Positions 27,140-36,770 of a stretch of 64,000 nt of DNA are shown one piece after another. Position numbers and translations under genes: made by a program. Under the pieces are notes generated by a model. That model was not told the DNA's origin. It searched no databases and saw only the letters and a list, made by a program, of their open reading frames with translations. Numbering within the stretch: position 1 is the first letter of the stretch; each line of letters begins with the position of its first letter. The stretch is from an uncultured Opitutales bacterium (lineage in GTDB: Bacteria; Verrucomicrobiota; Verrucomicrobiia; Opitutales; Intestinicryptomonadaceae), in NCBI GenBank assembly GCA_900545715.1, contig URAJ01000002.1, positions 83,939 through 147,938 of the forward strand, given 5' to 3'.

Positions 27140-27790
27140 ATGACGACGCAAACTGCAGCATACTCTCCGGCGGAGGAAATATGGAACGCCGCAACCCATG
27201 GGATAGGGATTATCGCAAGCGTTGCAATGCTCTCAGTGCTCGTGACATTGGCGTCTGTGTACGGAAATGCGTGGGGTATAGTTTCAAGCTCGATTTTCGG
27301 GGCTTCGCTAATTTTAATGTACACTGCCTCGACAATTTACCATGCGGCAAAAGGGGAAGTAGCAAAGAAAATTTTAAAAAAATTTGACCATATAGCAATC
27401 TACTACCTGATTGCGGGCAGCTACACACCTTTTTTGCTCGTAGCAATGCGCTCGGCAGTAGCATGGACAATCTTTGGCATAATCTGGACGCTTGCCATAT
27501 TGGGCACTTTTCTAAAAATTTTCGCGGGTGGCTCGGGAACAAAATGGTGGTCTGTCGGGCTGTACCTCGCAATGGGTTGGTTAATAGTTTTTGTTTCCGG
27601 AAAGCTTTTTGAGGTGCTGCCCACGTCTGCGCTCGTTTTTCTCATTTTGGGCGGGCTCTTCTATACGGGCGGCGTATTTTTCTATTTGAGAAAGACAAAA
27701 AAATTCTCGCATGCCGTCTGGCATATTTTTGTTTTGTTGGGAAGCTTTATGCACTTTTTTGCAGTTCTGTTTTCCTGCGTAATTGTCTAA
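27140..27790 (+). CDS. Hemolysin III / PAQR-family membrane protein
   Basis: 216 residues with seven hydrophobic helices. PAQR/HlyIII marks are ATHGIGI near the start (the family His), SSSIFGASLILMYTASTIYHA (the conserved S...H of helix 2), KKFDHIAIYYLIAGSYTPF and the terminal HAVWHIFVLLGS. The Ser/His/Asp set forms a zinc site in family members, which act as membrane hydrolase-like enzymes. The name hemolysin is historical and does not show toxin function here. Ends 10 nt before the deaminase gene. Confidence 0.92.
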   Translation: MTTQTAAYSPAEEIWNAATHGIGIIASVAMLSVLVTLASVYGNAWGIVSSSIFGASLILMYTASTIYHAAKGEVAKKILKKFDHIAIYYLIAGSYTPFLLVAMRSAVAWTIFGIIWTLAILGTFLKIFAGGSGTKWWSVGLYLAMGWLIVFVSGKLFEVLPTSALVFLILGGLFYTGGVFFYLRKTKKFSHAVWHIFVLLGSFMHFFAVLFSCVIV

Positions 27791-27800
27791 AAAATTTCCT

Positions 27801-28271
27801 ATGGAAAATTCCGAATTGATTAAAGCCGTGGAAAATGCCGTGCGCTCGTGGGGGCGCAGGCCAACTTGGGACGAATATTTTATATGCGCCGCAATCCTTA
27901 TGGCATCGCGCTCGGCATGCGACCGCCTGCACGTCGGCTGCGTAATCGTAAGCGGCGGACAGCATAAAAATAGAATTGTCGCCGCCGGATACAACGGATT
28001 CCTCCCAGGCGCCCCGCACTCCTCTTGCGTTCGCGACGGGCACGAGCAAGCCACTGTGCACGCCGAACAAAACGCAATTTCCGACGCAGCGCGAAGGGGC
28101 GTTTCTCTAAGCGGCTGCACCGCATACATTACACACTTCCCTTGCGTTAATTGCGCAAAACTTCTCGCCGCTTCGGGCATTGCCAAAGTAAAATACCTGC
28201 ACGACTATAATAACGACGAACTCTGTTTCAGATTCTTCAAAGATTCAAACGTTGAAATAGAAAAGCTCTAA
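27801..28271 (+). CDS. Deoxycytidylate (dCMP)-type deaminase
   Basis: 156 residues from the ATG at 27801 (an in-frame TTG lies 6 codons upstream within the end of hlyIII). The zinc site is complete: H87-A-E89 in TVHAEQNAI and C115/C118 in HFPCVNCAK. N-terminal PTWDEYFICAAILMASRSACDR and YNGFLPGAPH match dCMP deaminases (ComEB-like), which supply dUMP for thymidylate synthesis. The gene lies 10 nt after hlyIII and 1 nt before the YqgE gene, probably one unit. Confidence 0.92.
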   Translation: MENSELIKAVENAVRSWGRRPTWDEYFICAAILMASRSACDRLHVGCVIVSGGQHKNRIVAAGYNGFLPGAPHSSCVRDGHEQATVHAEQNAISDAARRGVSLSGCTAYITHFPCVNCAKLLAASGIAKVKYLHDYNNDELCFRFFKDSNVEIEKL

Positions 28272-28272
28272 A

Positions 28273-28827
28273 ATGAGAAATTTTTATAACGACATTTCAT
28301 GGAGTTTTTTAATATCGTCTCCGTCCCACACGGGAGATTTTTTTGAGGAGGCCGTAATATTGCTTCTTGAAGACAACGAGGACGGCGCCTTTGGAATTGC
28401 AATCAACAAGCCGCGCGGGAAAAAGCTCGGAGAGATTTCCGAAGACTTTGAATCCACTCCGCTCGAAGACGTTGAAGTTATGGACGGAGGTCCTGTCGAA
28501 AGCGGCACAATAACCCTCGCCGTATGCTCATGCGAGGGCAAATGCGAATGCGGAGGAACCTTCGCTTTCGGAACCTCCCCTAAGAATGCAATCGAAGAAA
28601 TTTCAAACAACCCCGACGCAAAAGTTGCGGCTTTCGCAGGATATTCCGGATGGGGACCTAATCAGCTCAAAACCGAGATATCGGAGGGCGAATGGATAGT
28701 CTCAAACGCTGATATCGGGCTAATATTCGATATACCACCGGAAGATATTTGGCGCGAACTTTTAATTAGGGAACGCCCGGCATTCGCGTGCTTGCAAAAG
28801 CCTAAATCTGACGCTTCCTTAAATTGA
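28273..28827 (+). CDS. YqgE/AlgH-family protein (DUF179)
   Basis: 184 residues. Family signs are FLISSP at the N-terminus, DGAFGIAINKP, the DGGPV loop, and FAGYSGWGPNQLKTEISEGEWIVSNAD, nearly the consensus AGWGPGQLE-EI--G-W. A Cys cluster (CSCEGKCECGG, residues 85-95) replaces the usual insertion and could bind a metal. The biochemical role of AlgH is unknown. The gene follows the deaminase by 1 nt. Confidence 0.9.
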   Translation: MRNFYNDISWSFLISSPSHTGDFFEEAVILLLEDNEDGAFGIAINKPRGKKLGEISEDFESTPLEDVEVMDGGPVESGTITLAVCSCEGKCECGGTFAFGTSPKNAIEEISNNPDAKVAAFAGYSGWGPNQLKTEISEGEWIVSNADIGLIFDIPPEDIWRELLIRERPAFACLQKPKSDASLN

Positions 28828-29225
28828 CGCCACCCTACGCAGGACTTTCCGCGCTTAGGCCGTAATTCTTCGCTGAAAAAAAACCGGGAAAAATGGTTCA
28901 GTAAAGGCATGCAAAAATTCTTAAATTGCGCGCATGCAATCCGCCTTCTAAAATACTAAAAAAACTGGATTGGGAACGCGAATAGTAGGAAATGGTTGCC
29001 AATAATCATTGGCAAAAAAATTGTAATACTACGAGCAGACGCTTACATTCATTTTGCGGCGCGCAAGTATGCGCCTGCAAAAATTGAAATTCATTACATG
29101 TAAAAAATGTCGATACCCCGCTCCTGGCGCGTAAATAATCATCAGGCGGAAAAATCCAATAAAAATATAGGGCGTGCAAAATACAAACAGCCCCCATATA
29201 AAAAAAGTGGAATTTTTATTTTCCG
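28828..29225. other. Intergenic region with a perfect hairpin
   Basis: About 400 nt between convergent genes with no credible ORF. A perfect 8-bp hairpin TTGCCAAT-AATC-ATTGGCAA (28996-29015) is followed by A's, not T's, on the plus strand and preceded by T's on the other, so it is not a normal terminator. Confidence 0.4.
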
Positions 29226-30167
29226 CTAAAAATCGGAATCCTTGACTTCAACACGTATAGTTGGGCTCCCTGAACGCATGGTTTCAGGGACATTGAGAAT
29301 GTCGAATTGCCTACCGATATTTTCGTCAACCCTCTCCATTGATCTCAATTCTCCGCGATAACGCTGTGGCGGAACATTTTTGTTTGGAGCGGAAGACGTA
29401 GCCCTTGGCGCTGCCGCAGGACTTGCGGGAGAAGATGCCGGTTTGGAGATTGTCGGCGGAGAATCGGGGGCGTCGAAATCCACAACATTACCCGAAGAAT
29501 CCAGTTTTAGCTTTCGCACAAAAACCCTTCCTCTGCCTATTTTCTTATTTGGTGATAAAAAGTCCCAAAAAGACTCCTCGTTATCGCGCAATGCGCCGCC
29601 GGCTGTTGATATCGGTATGCCGGGATCCGCCGAATGTGATTCGCGAAAATAAAACTTGTTTATCTCGCGCATGGACATTTCCATCAACTCGGAGTATTGG
29701 TCGCGCAGGTATTCCTGGTATTTGGTGTCCCGCTTGTTGACGTCGATTTTACCGAGGTATTTTTTTGATAGATTTCTGTCGGTATTTTCCATTGCAAGCG
29801 GAACGTCCGCCCCGCTCCACAAATCGCGCTTTGTTTTGCCGTGGTATTCGGGCGTTGCAAAATCCATCTTATTTCCAAGCGCCCTTTGCTTGGACATTTC
29901 CGCGCCGGGCAATCCCTCCTCAAAATGGGGCTTTTCGTCTCTCAAATATGAGACGTCGCCGGTGTTTTCGTACATTTTACGCTCGAGCGTCTTGCCGGAC
30001 TCGCGCGCTTTTTTCCCCTGCATTGAACTCATTTTCGACTCCTCGAAACGGCGCTTGGAGAAAGTCGAGTTTGCCCTTGTAAAGTCGTTGTTCAACAGCG
30101 CGTGCGCGTCGGCGAAAAACATTGCGCCGACGGCCGCAAAGAGAAATATTTTCGGCTTTATCGTCAA
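29226..30167 (-). CDS. Secreted hypothetical protein next to parB
   Basis: 313 residues, start TTG at 30167, one base after the parB stop. A signal peptide ends near DAHALL (about 24). The mature protein is rich in Lys, Arg, Glu and Met with little hydrophobic core; a Pro/Ser/Ala linker lies around 235-265. It has no catalytic motif that I recognise and may be largely disordered or a coat/envelope structural protein. It is the last gene of the LysM-parB unit. Function unknown. Confidence 0.65.
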   Translation of the reverse strand: MTIKPKIFLFAAVGAMFFADAHALLNNDFTRANSTFSKRRFEESKMSSMQGKKARESGKTLERKMYENTGDVSYLRDEKPHFEEGLPGAEMSKQRALGNKMDFATPEYHGKTKRDLWSGADVPLAMENTDRNLSKKYLGKIDVNKRDTKYQEYLRDQYSELMEMSMREINKFYFRESHSADPGIPISTAGGALRDNEESFWDFLSPNKKIGRGRVFVRKLKLDSSGNVVDFDAPDSPPTISKPASSPASPAAAPRATSSAPNKNVPPQRYRGELRSMERVDENIGRQFDILNVPETMRSGSPTIRVEVKDSDF

Positions 30168-30168
30168 A

Positions 30169-31113
30169 TTAGATTTTTACCCCGATAATTTCGAGAATCC
30201 TCTGCAAATCGTCGTTACCGAGGTATTCTATTATTATTTTTCCTTTTTTGGAACCGTGGCGGACTTCGACACTCGCGTTTAGGCGGGTCGAGATTTTGTT
30301 TTGTATGTCGCGCACCACCGCAGATTGCGCGACCTTTGCCGTCGGAGTCGATGAATCCGCCCTCGCCTCGCCGTCTTTAAGCCTTCTTACGGCGTCTTCC
30401 GCGCCTCGGACGTTTAGGCCGTTTTCTATGATTCTGCGCGCGAGTATCTCCTGCTGGGTTTTATCTTCAACTGAAAGTATTACTTTGGCGTGCCCCGGGG
30501 ATATCATTCCGCTCGAAATGTAGCCCTGCACGCTCTCGGGTAGCCTTAGCAGCCTCAGGGAATTTGCAATGCTTGAGCGCGGCTTGCCGAGCCTTTGCGA
30601 AACCGCATCTTGAGTCAGGCGGAAAGTCGCGATAAGATACGCTATCCCCCTCGCCTCCTCCATTGGGTTGAGGTCGGCCCTCTGTATGTTTTCAATCAGC
30701 CCCTTTGCCGCCGCTGAAGAATCGCTCGCATTTTGCACGCAAGCGACAATCTTTTTCATTCCAAGCAGCCTGCATGCGCGCAAGCGGCGCTCTCCCGCGA
30801 GAAGCTCGTACGTCCCGCCGGGAATCTGGCGGACGAGAATCGGCTGCAAGAGCCCCTCCGAAGATATTGAGTCGGCAAGGTTGCGAATTTCCTCCTCGGA
30901 AAATTCCTTGCGCGCCTGATACGGGCTCGGCGCCACCTTGTCTATTGGAATCTCGCTAAAAAGTCCGTGCGCCGATATTTGAACTTTTAACGGCGCGGGC
31001 GACGGCACCGGCTGGGCGCCTATCTTCTTCGCGCCGGAATCGGCTGCCTTTTTGGCTCCGGCAGAAATTATCGAGCCCAGTCCCCTTCCCAGTGATTTGC
31101 GTTGGATTGCCAT
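30169..31113 (-). CDS. parB: Chromosome-partitioning protein ParB
   Basis: 314 residues. The N-terminus LGRGLGSII is the ParA-contacting motif; the ParB/Srx CTPase domain has SPYQARKEF (box 1), LAGERRLRAC (the GERRxR CTP box) and LIENIQRADLNPMEEA (box 3). It is followed by a helix-turn-helix (LTQDAVSQRLGKPRSSIANSL) for parS and a basic dimerisation tail. No parA is adjacent on this side, unlike the usual parA-parB pair. It is preceded by a LysM-protein gene 6 nt away. Confidence 0.95.
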   Translation of the reverse strand: MAIQRKSLGRGLGSIISAGAKKAADSGAKKIGAQPVPSPAPLKVQISAHGLFSEIPIDKVAPSPYQARKEFSEEEIRNLADSISSEGLLQPILVRQIPGGTYELLAGERRLRACRLLGMKKIVACVQNASDSSAAAKGLIENIQRADLNPMEEARGIAYLIATFRLTQDAVSQRLGKPRSSIANSLRLLRLPESVQGYISSGMISPGHAKVILSVEDKTQQEILARRIIENGLNVRGAEDAVRRLKDGEARADSSTPTAKVAQSAVVRDIQNKISTRLNASVEVRHGSKKGKIIIEYLGNDDLQRILEIIGVKI

Positions 31114-31119
31114 ATCTTT

Positions 31120-31689
31120 TTATTTTTGCGGTACGAATATTTCGTCGCCGATTCTTAATCCGCGCGACGGATCGGCTATCTTGTTGGCGTCTTGAATCCA
31201 TTTTATTTTGGAATTCATCTTCCTTGCAATTTTGCTTATTGAGTCCCCCGCCTGAACGGTGTACGTGACGCCCGTCTTTGGATAGTCGTCGGAAAATGTT
31301 GTGGGAAGGTTGGCTTGCGGCCTTGTGCCTATCGCCGCGGCGAGTTTTTGCATATTGGCATTGGTTTGCGCCGCCATTGATTCCAAGTCTTTTTTTACCA
31401 GAGATATTATTTCCCTTTTTAAAGTCTCGTTTTGGGCGGAAATTTCGCTCTTTGCAAATGACAGCTGCTGTTTTACGTTCTCGTTGTCATCGTTCGACGA
31501 CTGTTTTATTTTGCGCAAAAGTTCTTCGTTTTCGCGCCTGAGCTGTTCGACTTCAAGCCTCAATTGCCCGACCTCGCGTTTAAGAAGCGCCATATCCTGC
31601 TGTAAATCAGCGACTGCGGCCGTCTGGCCGCACAGCGTAAACGCCGAGGCAAATACCGCAATGGCAACTGCAAAAAACTTTATTCCCAT
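31120..31689 (-). CDS. Secreted coiled-coil LysM protein
   Basis: 189 residues: signal peptide (about 1-22, ending LCGQ), a heptad coiled coil over about 28-115 (LLKREVGQLRLEVEQLRREN), a linker, and a single C-terminal LysM domain (about 143-187: YTVQAGDSISKIARKMNSK...IGDEIFVPQ). LysM binds peptidoglycan, so this is probably a wall-associated periplasmic protein of the YbgF/LysM type. The 319-nt gap upstream is shared with glmS. Confidence 0.88.
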   Translation of the reverse strand: MGIKFFAVAIAVFASAFTLCGQTAAVADLQQDMALLKREVGQLRLEVEQLRRENEELLRKIKQSSNDDNENVKQQLSFAKSEISAQNETLKREIISLVKKDLESMAAQTNANMQKLAAAIGTRPQANLPTTFSDDYPKTGVTYTVQAGDSISKIARKMNSKIKWIQDANKIADPSRGLRIGDEIFVPQK

Positions 31690-32008
31690 ATCTTATAAAT
31701 TTTCCGTTTAAATTTTCGAGCCGCTTTATCCGCACGCCCCTCCAAAATCAAAAGTATCTTTTATTTTATCGGCATTTCAAGTTTTTTTGACACTCGTTCA
31801 TAGATAATTCAATGTTTCGCAACTTTTTTGCGCGTCAAAATATGAAAATTTTTTTGTAGTCATTTTTTTTGCAAGAGATTGCATCGGCAATTTAATTTTT
31901 GCGTTTTTTTTCGGCGCGTCTTAAGAGTAATATTTTTTTGTTGAGAAACGCATAAAAAATTCCGATAAACCTTTAAAATTCAAAAAAAAGCCATTATATT
32001 ATAATTTT
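31690..32008. other. Divergent intergenic region, LysM gene / glmS
   Basis: 319 A/T-rich nucleotides that must carry both promoters. A TATAAT at 32000-32005 is too near the glmS ATG (32009) for a normal leader; TATATT at 31995-32000 would give an almost leaderless mRNA. No ribosome-binding site and no glmS-ribozyme-like fold seen. Confidence 0.35.
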
Positions 32009-33856
32009 ATGTGCGGAATAACTGGATATGTGGGAAGTAAAAATGCCGTTCCAATCCTTTTGGAAGGCCTATTGAAACTCGAATACCGCGGATACGATTC
32101 CGCAGGAATCGCTTTGCTCAAAAACGGAATTTTGCGCGTATGCAAAAAAAAGGGGCGCGTCGGTACACTCGCAGAAGAAGTCCGCAAGATGAATTTCTCC
32201 GCAAATACGGGAATCTCCCACACGCGCTGGGCTACCCATGGCGGCGTCACCGACGCAAACGCACACCCCCACGTTTCCTCGGACGGAAATTTCGCGCTCG
32301 TCCACAACGGCATAATAGAAAATTACGAGAGCATCAAAAATTTTCTTTCGACAAAAGGCTACACATTTTCAAGCCAAACAGACTCTGAGGTCCTCGTAAA
32401 CCTAATCGCCTACCACTACTCGCAAAGAACTGACGAAAATACCGAAAACAGGTTTATGGAGGCCGTCCGCAAGGCCCTTCTGCATGTTGAGGGCACATAC
32501 GGGATTGCTGTCCTATGCCGCTTTAACGACGGCGAGATTGTCGCAGCAAGAAAGGGCTCGCCGCTCCTTATTGGAGTCGGGAAAAACGAAAGGCTCGTTT
32601 CGAGCGACGTCCTCGGATTCGCCGGCAGGGCTTCAAACGTAATATACCTTGAAGACAACCAAATCGCCCTCGTGACGGCCGACAGTTGCGACATCGTCAC
32701 CACCTGCAACAAGCCCATAAATTATACCGTAAGCGAAATCGACTGGAACCTCGAGTCCGCCGATCTCGGCAACTGCAAGCATTACATGCAGAAGGAGATT
32801 ATGGAGCAGCCCGCAGTTCTCGAAAACGCAATACGCGGGCGAATTTCCGACGACGGCTCGACAGCCGTCCTAAACGGCTTAAATATGACCCCCGCCGATA
32901 TGAGGCAAATAGACCGCATCCTATTTTGCGCATGCGGAACAGCTTGGCACGCATGCCTCGTCGCCGAATATCTCATTGAAAAATACGCGAGAATCCCGGT
33001 TGAAGTCGAATACGCAAGCGAGTTTAGATACCGCAATGCGCCTCTCGACAAAAACACGCTTGTGTTTGTAATCAGCCAAAGCGGCGAGACCATCGACACC
33101 CTGCAAGCACTAAGAGAATCCAAGCGCAAAGGCTTCAAGACACTGGCAATCACAAACTCTGTGGGATCGACAATTTCGCGCGAGTCGGACGGCGGGCTAT
33201 ACCAATATGCGGGCAAGGAAGTGGGGGTCGCCTCGACAAAGGCGTTTACGTCGCAAATCGCAATCTGTCTGCTTATCGCGCTCTACATAGGCAGAATGAG
33301 AGACCTCTCGTTCTACGAAGGAAGATTGATTGTTGACGCTATAAAATCCCTGCCGTCTCTCGCCGCCAAAGTTTTAAAACTCGCCCCCGCTATCGAAAAA
33401 ATCGCAAGAAAATACGCGCATTTTTCGGATTTTTTGTTTATAGGCAGGCTGAGCGAATTTCCTGTGGCTCTTGAAGGAGCCCTCAAACTCAAAGAAATCT
33501 CCTATATCCACGCCGAAGGCTACCCCGCCGCCGAGATGAAACACGGGCCCATCGCCCTCGTGTCACCCGAGTGCCCGACGGTAGTCCTTGCGACCTCCGA
33601 CGAAATACTCCCGAAAGTCGTTTCTAACGCGCAAGAGATAAAGGCGCGCAAAGGACCTATAATAGCGATAACCAACCGCCCCGAAGCATTTGAAGGCATT
33701 GCCGACGACATTATTCCAATCCCACAGGCCCACGACTGCGTAAAAGCAATCATTGCAACTATTCCGATACAGCTTCTTGCCTACTACATTGCCGTGCAAA
33801 GGGGCTGCGACGTCGATAAACCGCGAAATCTTGCAAAAGCCGTCACCGTAGAATAG
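32009..33856 (+). CDS. glmS: Glutamine-fructose-6-phosphate aminotransferase (isomerizing)
   Basis: 615 residues, full length. Makes glucosamine-6-phosphate for peptidoglycan and lipid A. The start is fixed because Cys2 (MCGITGYVG) is the class II amidotransferase nucleophile. Glutaminase motifs are YRGYDSAGIAL, SHTRWATHGG and VHNGIIENY. Two SIS isomerase domains follow, with CGTAWHACLV, SQSGETIDTLQALRE and the C-terminal PRNLAKAVTVE. It is monocistronic and ends in an intrinsic terminator. Confidence 0.97.
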   Translation: MCGITGYVGSKNAVPILLEGLLKLEYRGYDSAGIALLKNGILRVCKKKGRVGTLAEEVRKMNFSANTGISHTRWATHGGVTDANAHPHVSSDGNFALVHNGIIENYESIKNFLSTKGYTFSSQTDSEVLVNLIAYHYSQRTDENTENRFMEAVRKALLHVEGTYGIAVLCRFNDGEIVAARKGSPLLIGVGKNERLVSSDVLGFAGRASNVIYLEDNQIALVTADSCDIVTTCNKPINYTVSEIDWNLESADLGNCKHYMQKEIMEQPAVLENAIRGRISDDGSTAVLNGLNMTPADMRQIDRILFCACGTAWHACLVAEYLIEKYARIPVEVEYASEFRYRNAPLDKNTLVFVISQSGETIDTLQALRESKRKGFKTLAITNSVGSTISRESDGGLYQYAGKEVGVASTKAFTSQIAICLLIALYIGRMRDLSFYEGRLIVDAIKSLPSLAAKVLKLAPAIEKIARKYAHFSDFLFIGRLSEFPVALEGALKLKEISYIHAEGYPAAEMKHGPIALVSPECPTVVLATSDEILPKVVSNAQEIKARKGPIIAITNRPEAFEGIADDIIPIPQAHDCVKAIIATIPIQLLAYYIAVQRGCDVDKPRNLAKAVTVE

Positions 33857-33880
33857 CCAATTCTATTGGCTTTGTCTTTC
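33855..33880 (+). terminator. Intrinsic terminator after glmS
   Basis: A 7-bp stem AGCCAAT / ATTGGCT with 3-nt loop, starting within the glmS stop codon and followed by TTGTCTTTC. The U-tract is interrupted, so efficiency may be moderate. Confidence 0.7.
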
Positions 33881-34000
33881 TTATAAAATACATTCCATAT
33901 TTTAGCGCGCCTTTCCGTTGCCGCGTCAAAAAAGATTCAGGCTCGGATTTTGCGCGCTTTTTTTGCGCAATAAAAACGGTAAAAAATTTTATAAAAACCG

Positions 34001-34579
34001 CTATTTTAACTTGGAAAAAATGTCGTTTTCCCTGCGGAACCTGCGGGATTGAGTCCGATATATGCGCTCTACGTGCTCGACAGTGTCTTTTATATTTTTG
34101 TCAGCCGCTATCGCAATGCCGCTTTTCATATAGTACGGCGTGCGCGCCTTTAACAGCTCGCGTATCCGAGAGAGCGGATTTTCAACGCGCACGAGCGGCC
34201 GCGTGTCGCTTTTTGAAACCCTCTCGTAAATATCTTCGGGAGTCGAAAATAAAACCACGCAAATTCCCTTCCCGCGCACGAGCTCCGGCATTCCTTCGCG
34301 GCAGCACAGCCCGCCCCCGCAAGAAATCACGCACCCGCTTTCCGGATGACCGCTTTCCATAAAATCGCGCTCCATCTGCCTAAATTTTTCCTCGCCGTAT
34401 TTCGCAAAAATATCGTTTATCTGCATGCCGGCAGATTTTTCTATTTCAGCGTCGGAATCTAAAAACTTTAATTTTAGCCGCGCGGCAACCTTTCGCCCGA
34501 CTGACGATTTGCCGGTGCCCATAAAACCCAATAAGTATAAGTTTGGGCGATATAATGTCTTTTCTGGGCGCTTCGTCAT
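34001..34579 (-). CDS. aroK: Shikimate kinase
   Basis: 192 residues from the ATG at 34579 (a TTG 12 codons upstream is less likely). Phosphorylates shikimate at O3 on the way to chorismate. Walker A GFMGTGKS at residues 18-25, FLDSDAEIEK (the Asp that holds shikimate), FAKYGEEKFRQME with the substrate-binding Arg, CGGGLCC glycine loop, and the lid DTRPLV. Followed by no close gene; upstream is the clpX terminator. Confidence 0.93.
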   Translation of the reverse strand: MTKRPEKTLYRPNLYLLGFMGTGKSSVGRKVAARLKLKFLDSDAEIEKSAGMQINDIFAKYGEEKFRQMERDFMESGHPESGCVISCGGGLCCREGMPELVRGKGICVVLFSTPEDIYERVSKSDTRPLVRVENPLSRIRELLKARTPYYMKSGIAIAADKNIKDTVEHVERIYRTQSRRFRRENDIFSKLK

Positions 34580-34800
34580 ATTTTCCCAATATTGACAAAA
34601 TACAATTTGAGGCAAGTTTATTCAAACGCCAAAGAATAAAAAACTTTGCGGGCAAACAACGCCCAATTTGAAAAAAATAAAAAAAGCGCCTAACCCTCAA
34701 AAAATTTTTACATCGGAAAATTCCAATTCGCAAATTTAGCCGCCAAGCAACTTCAGCCAAATTAAAATAATACTCTTTCACTGTCATCGCAAACTTGCGC
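34580..34800. other. Intergenic region upstream of aroK
   Basis: A/T-rich, about 220 nt between aroK and the clpX terminator. It must hold the aroK promoter; none is convincing. Open frames here do not resemble proteins. Confidence 0.4.
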
Positions 34801-34829
34801 AAATAAAAAGCGCGGCTTTCCTCCGCGCT
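34801..34829 (-). terminator. Intrinsic terminator after clpX
   Basis: On the minus strand AGCGCGG-AGGAAAG-CCGCGCT is followed by TTTTATTT. A 7-bp G/C-rich stem with U-tract about 105 nt beyond the clpX stop. Confidence 0.85.
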
Positions 34830-34933
34830 CAATATTTTTTATAGACTCTACCATACAATTTCAAGCGGTACCAACTTGGCGTTTCCGCCCGCCAGTTTCG
34901 CCCGACGCACTTAACGCACTCAATCGGCTTTCA

Positions 34934-36169
34934 TCACTCTGCTCGCGAAGCCGAATTTATCATGCTTTCGTCTATCACGACTTCCCCGCTTTTCTTTTGG
35001 TCGGGCAACTCGTACATTATATTTAGCATTACGCTTTCCATAATCGAGCGCAACGCCCTCGCCCCCGTGCCAAAATCCATCGCCTTGCGCGCTATCGCCT
35101 TTACGGCTCCATCGGTAAACCTGAGCTTGGCGCCGTCCAGGGAGAGAAGTTTTGAATATTGCTTAATTAGGGAATTTTTAGTCTTGGTCAATATGTGGAC
35201 TAAATCGGACTCCGTAAGCCCCGCGAGCGAGCATACTACCGGCAAACGCCCTATAAATTCAGGTATAAAGCCGAATTTCACCAGATCCTCCGGCTGCACC
35301 TTCTTCAGTATCTGCGCCTCGCTCTTCGAGTCTTCCGCAATATCCGAATTAAATCCCAAAACTTTCGATTCCGTCCTGCGGGCTATTATTTTGTCGAGCC
35401 CCACAAACGCCCCGCCGCATATAAAAAGTATATTGCGGGTGTCCACGCGCAAATATTGTTGGTCGGGGTGTTTGCGCCCGCCCTTCGGGGGTATATTGCA
35501 TACAGTGCCTTCAAGGATTTTTAGGAGAGCTTGCTGCACGCCCTCTCCGCCGACGTCGCGGGTAATGGAAACATTTTCGTTTTTGCGGCAAATTTTGTCT
35601 ATCTCGTCTATATAGACAATCCCGCACTGCGCGCGCTCTATATTGTAGTCGGCCGCGCGCACGAGATTTAAAACAAGGTTTTCAACGTCCTCTCCGACGT
35701 ATCCGGCCTCGGTGACCGTCGTAGCATCTCCTATCGCAAACGGAACGTTCAGCATTTTTGCGAGCGTCCGCGCCAAATACGTCTTGCCGCTGCCAGTGGG
35801 GCCGATTAGAAGCACGTTGCTTTTTTCGATTTCAACGTCCGGGTATTCTTCGTCCCCAACGTTCAACATTTCCGCCCTCAGGCGCTTGTAGTGGTTATAG
35901 ACGGCGACACTCAATATCTTCTTTGCCTCTTCCTGCCCGACTACATATTCGTCAAGCCCCTTCTTCAGTTGAGAGGGTGTTTTTATGTCGAAATCGAGCA
36001 TAGCGTCCATGCGCTTTGCCCTGTCCTCCATATCGCGCAATTCAAACGCATTGTGGAGTGTCTCGACGCACATCGGGCATATAAAAGAGCCGTTTATTCC
36101 GGCTACGAGCGTCCCGACTTCTCGCGCGGGACGCCCGCAAAAGCTGCATATTTGAGTGTCTTTGGCCAT
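34934..36169 (-). CDS. clpX: ATP-dependent protease unfoldase ClpX
   Basis: 411 residues. The N-terminal zinc domain has C8, C11, C31 and C34; the AAA+ core has Walker [17 protein letters not shown] (pore loop 1), Walker [10 protein letters not shown] and the RKHPDQQY region. The ClpP-docking loop reads LGF instead of IGF. Hexameric unfoldase feeding ClpP. It follows clpP by 4 nt in a tig / clpP-clpX arrangement and ends at a strong terminator. Confidence 0.97.
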   Translation of the reverse strand: MAKDTQICSFCGRPAREVGTLVAGINGSFICPMCVETLHNAFELRDMEDRAKRMDAMLDFDIKTPSQLKKGLDEYVVGQEEAKKILSVAVYNHYKRLRAEMLNVGDEEYPDVEIEKSNVLLIGPTGSGKTYLARTLAKMLNVPFAIGDATTVTEAGYVGEDVENLVLNLVRAADYNIERAQCGIVYIDEIDKICRKNENVSITRDVGGEGVQQALLKILEGTVCNIPPKGGRKHPDQQYLRVDTRNILFICGGAFVGLDKIIARRTESKVLGFNSDIAEDSKSEAQILKKVQPEDLVKFGFIPEFIGRLPVVCSLAGLTESDLVHILTKTKNSLIKQYSKLLSLDGAKLRFTDGAVKAIARKAMDFGTGARALRSIMESVMLNIMYELPDQKKSGEVVIDESMINSASRAE

Positions 36170-36173
36170 CTTC

Positions 36174-36770
36174 TTAAACGTCGCGCTTGCTCTCTATGAC
36201 CTTGTCGACTATCCCGTATTTCAAGGCTTCTTCGGCGGTCATATAGAAATCCCTGTCCGAGTCCTTCTCTATTTGGGCAACGGGCTTTCCCGTAGTCTTT
36301 GAGAGTATCTCGTTTATTTTGGCTCTCCACCTCAGAATTTCGTTTGCCGCTATCGAAACGTCCCTCGCTTGTCCCGTGGCTCCGCCGTAGGGCTGGTGTA
36401 TCATCACCCTCGAATTCGGAAGCGAGTACCTCTTGCCTTTCGTTCCTGCCGCAAGCAGTATTGTCGCCATGCTCGCCGCCTGCCCAACGCAGTATGTCAC
36501 GACGTCGCAATGCAGGAAATTCATTGTGTCGTAGATTGCCATGCCAGCCGTAAGCGAACCGCCGGGGCTGTTTATATAGATGTGGACATCTTTCTTGGCG
36601 TCCTCCATCTGCAAAAATAGAAGCTGCGCTATAACTGCGTTTGCAACTCCGTCGGTAATCGGCGTACCTATAAAAACTATCCTGTCTTTCAGCAGGCGCG
36701 AGTACACGTCCCACGACCTCTCGCTTCTGCCGTCGCGTTCAAAAACTGTCGGTATGTAATATTCTCCCAT
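36174..36770 (-). CDS. clpP: ATP-dependent Clp protease proteolytic subunit
   Basis: 198 residues, normal ClpP length. Catalytic triad Ser100 (GQAASMA), His125 (MIHQP) and Asp174. The propeptide region is short ([21 protein letters not shown]), and the axial loop and hydrophobic pocket regions are conserved. Forms the 14-mer peptidase with ClpX, encoded 4 nt downstream. An AAGGAAA stretch upstream may be its ribosome-binding site. Confidence 0.97.
   Translation of the reverse strand: MGEYYIPTVFERDGRSERSWDVYSRLLKDRIVFIGTPITDGVANAVIAQLLFLQMEDAKKDVHIYINSPGGSLTAGMAIYDTMNFLHCDVVTYCVGQAASMATILLAAGTKGKRYSLPNSRVMIHQPYGGATGQARDVSIAANEILRWRAKINEILSKTTGKPVAQIEKDSDRDFYMTAEEALKYGIVDKVIESKRDV

Noticed and set aside
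29010..29025. Sigma-54-like -24/-12 element (TGGCA...TTGTA)
   Set aside because: The -12 GC is GT, it overlaps a hairpin, and no plus-strand gene follows it.
31900..32008. glmS ribozyme
   Set aside because: No conserved core; the region is A/T-rich and too short for the fold next to the start codon.
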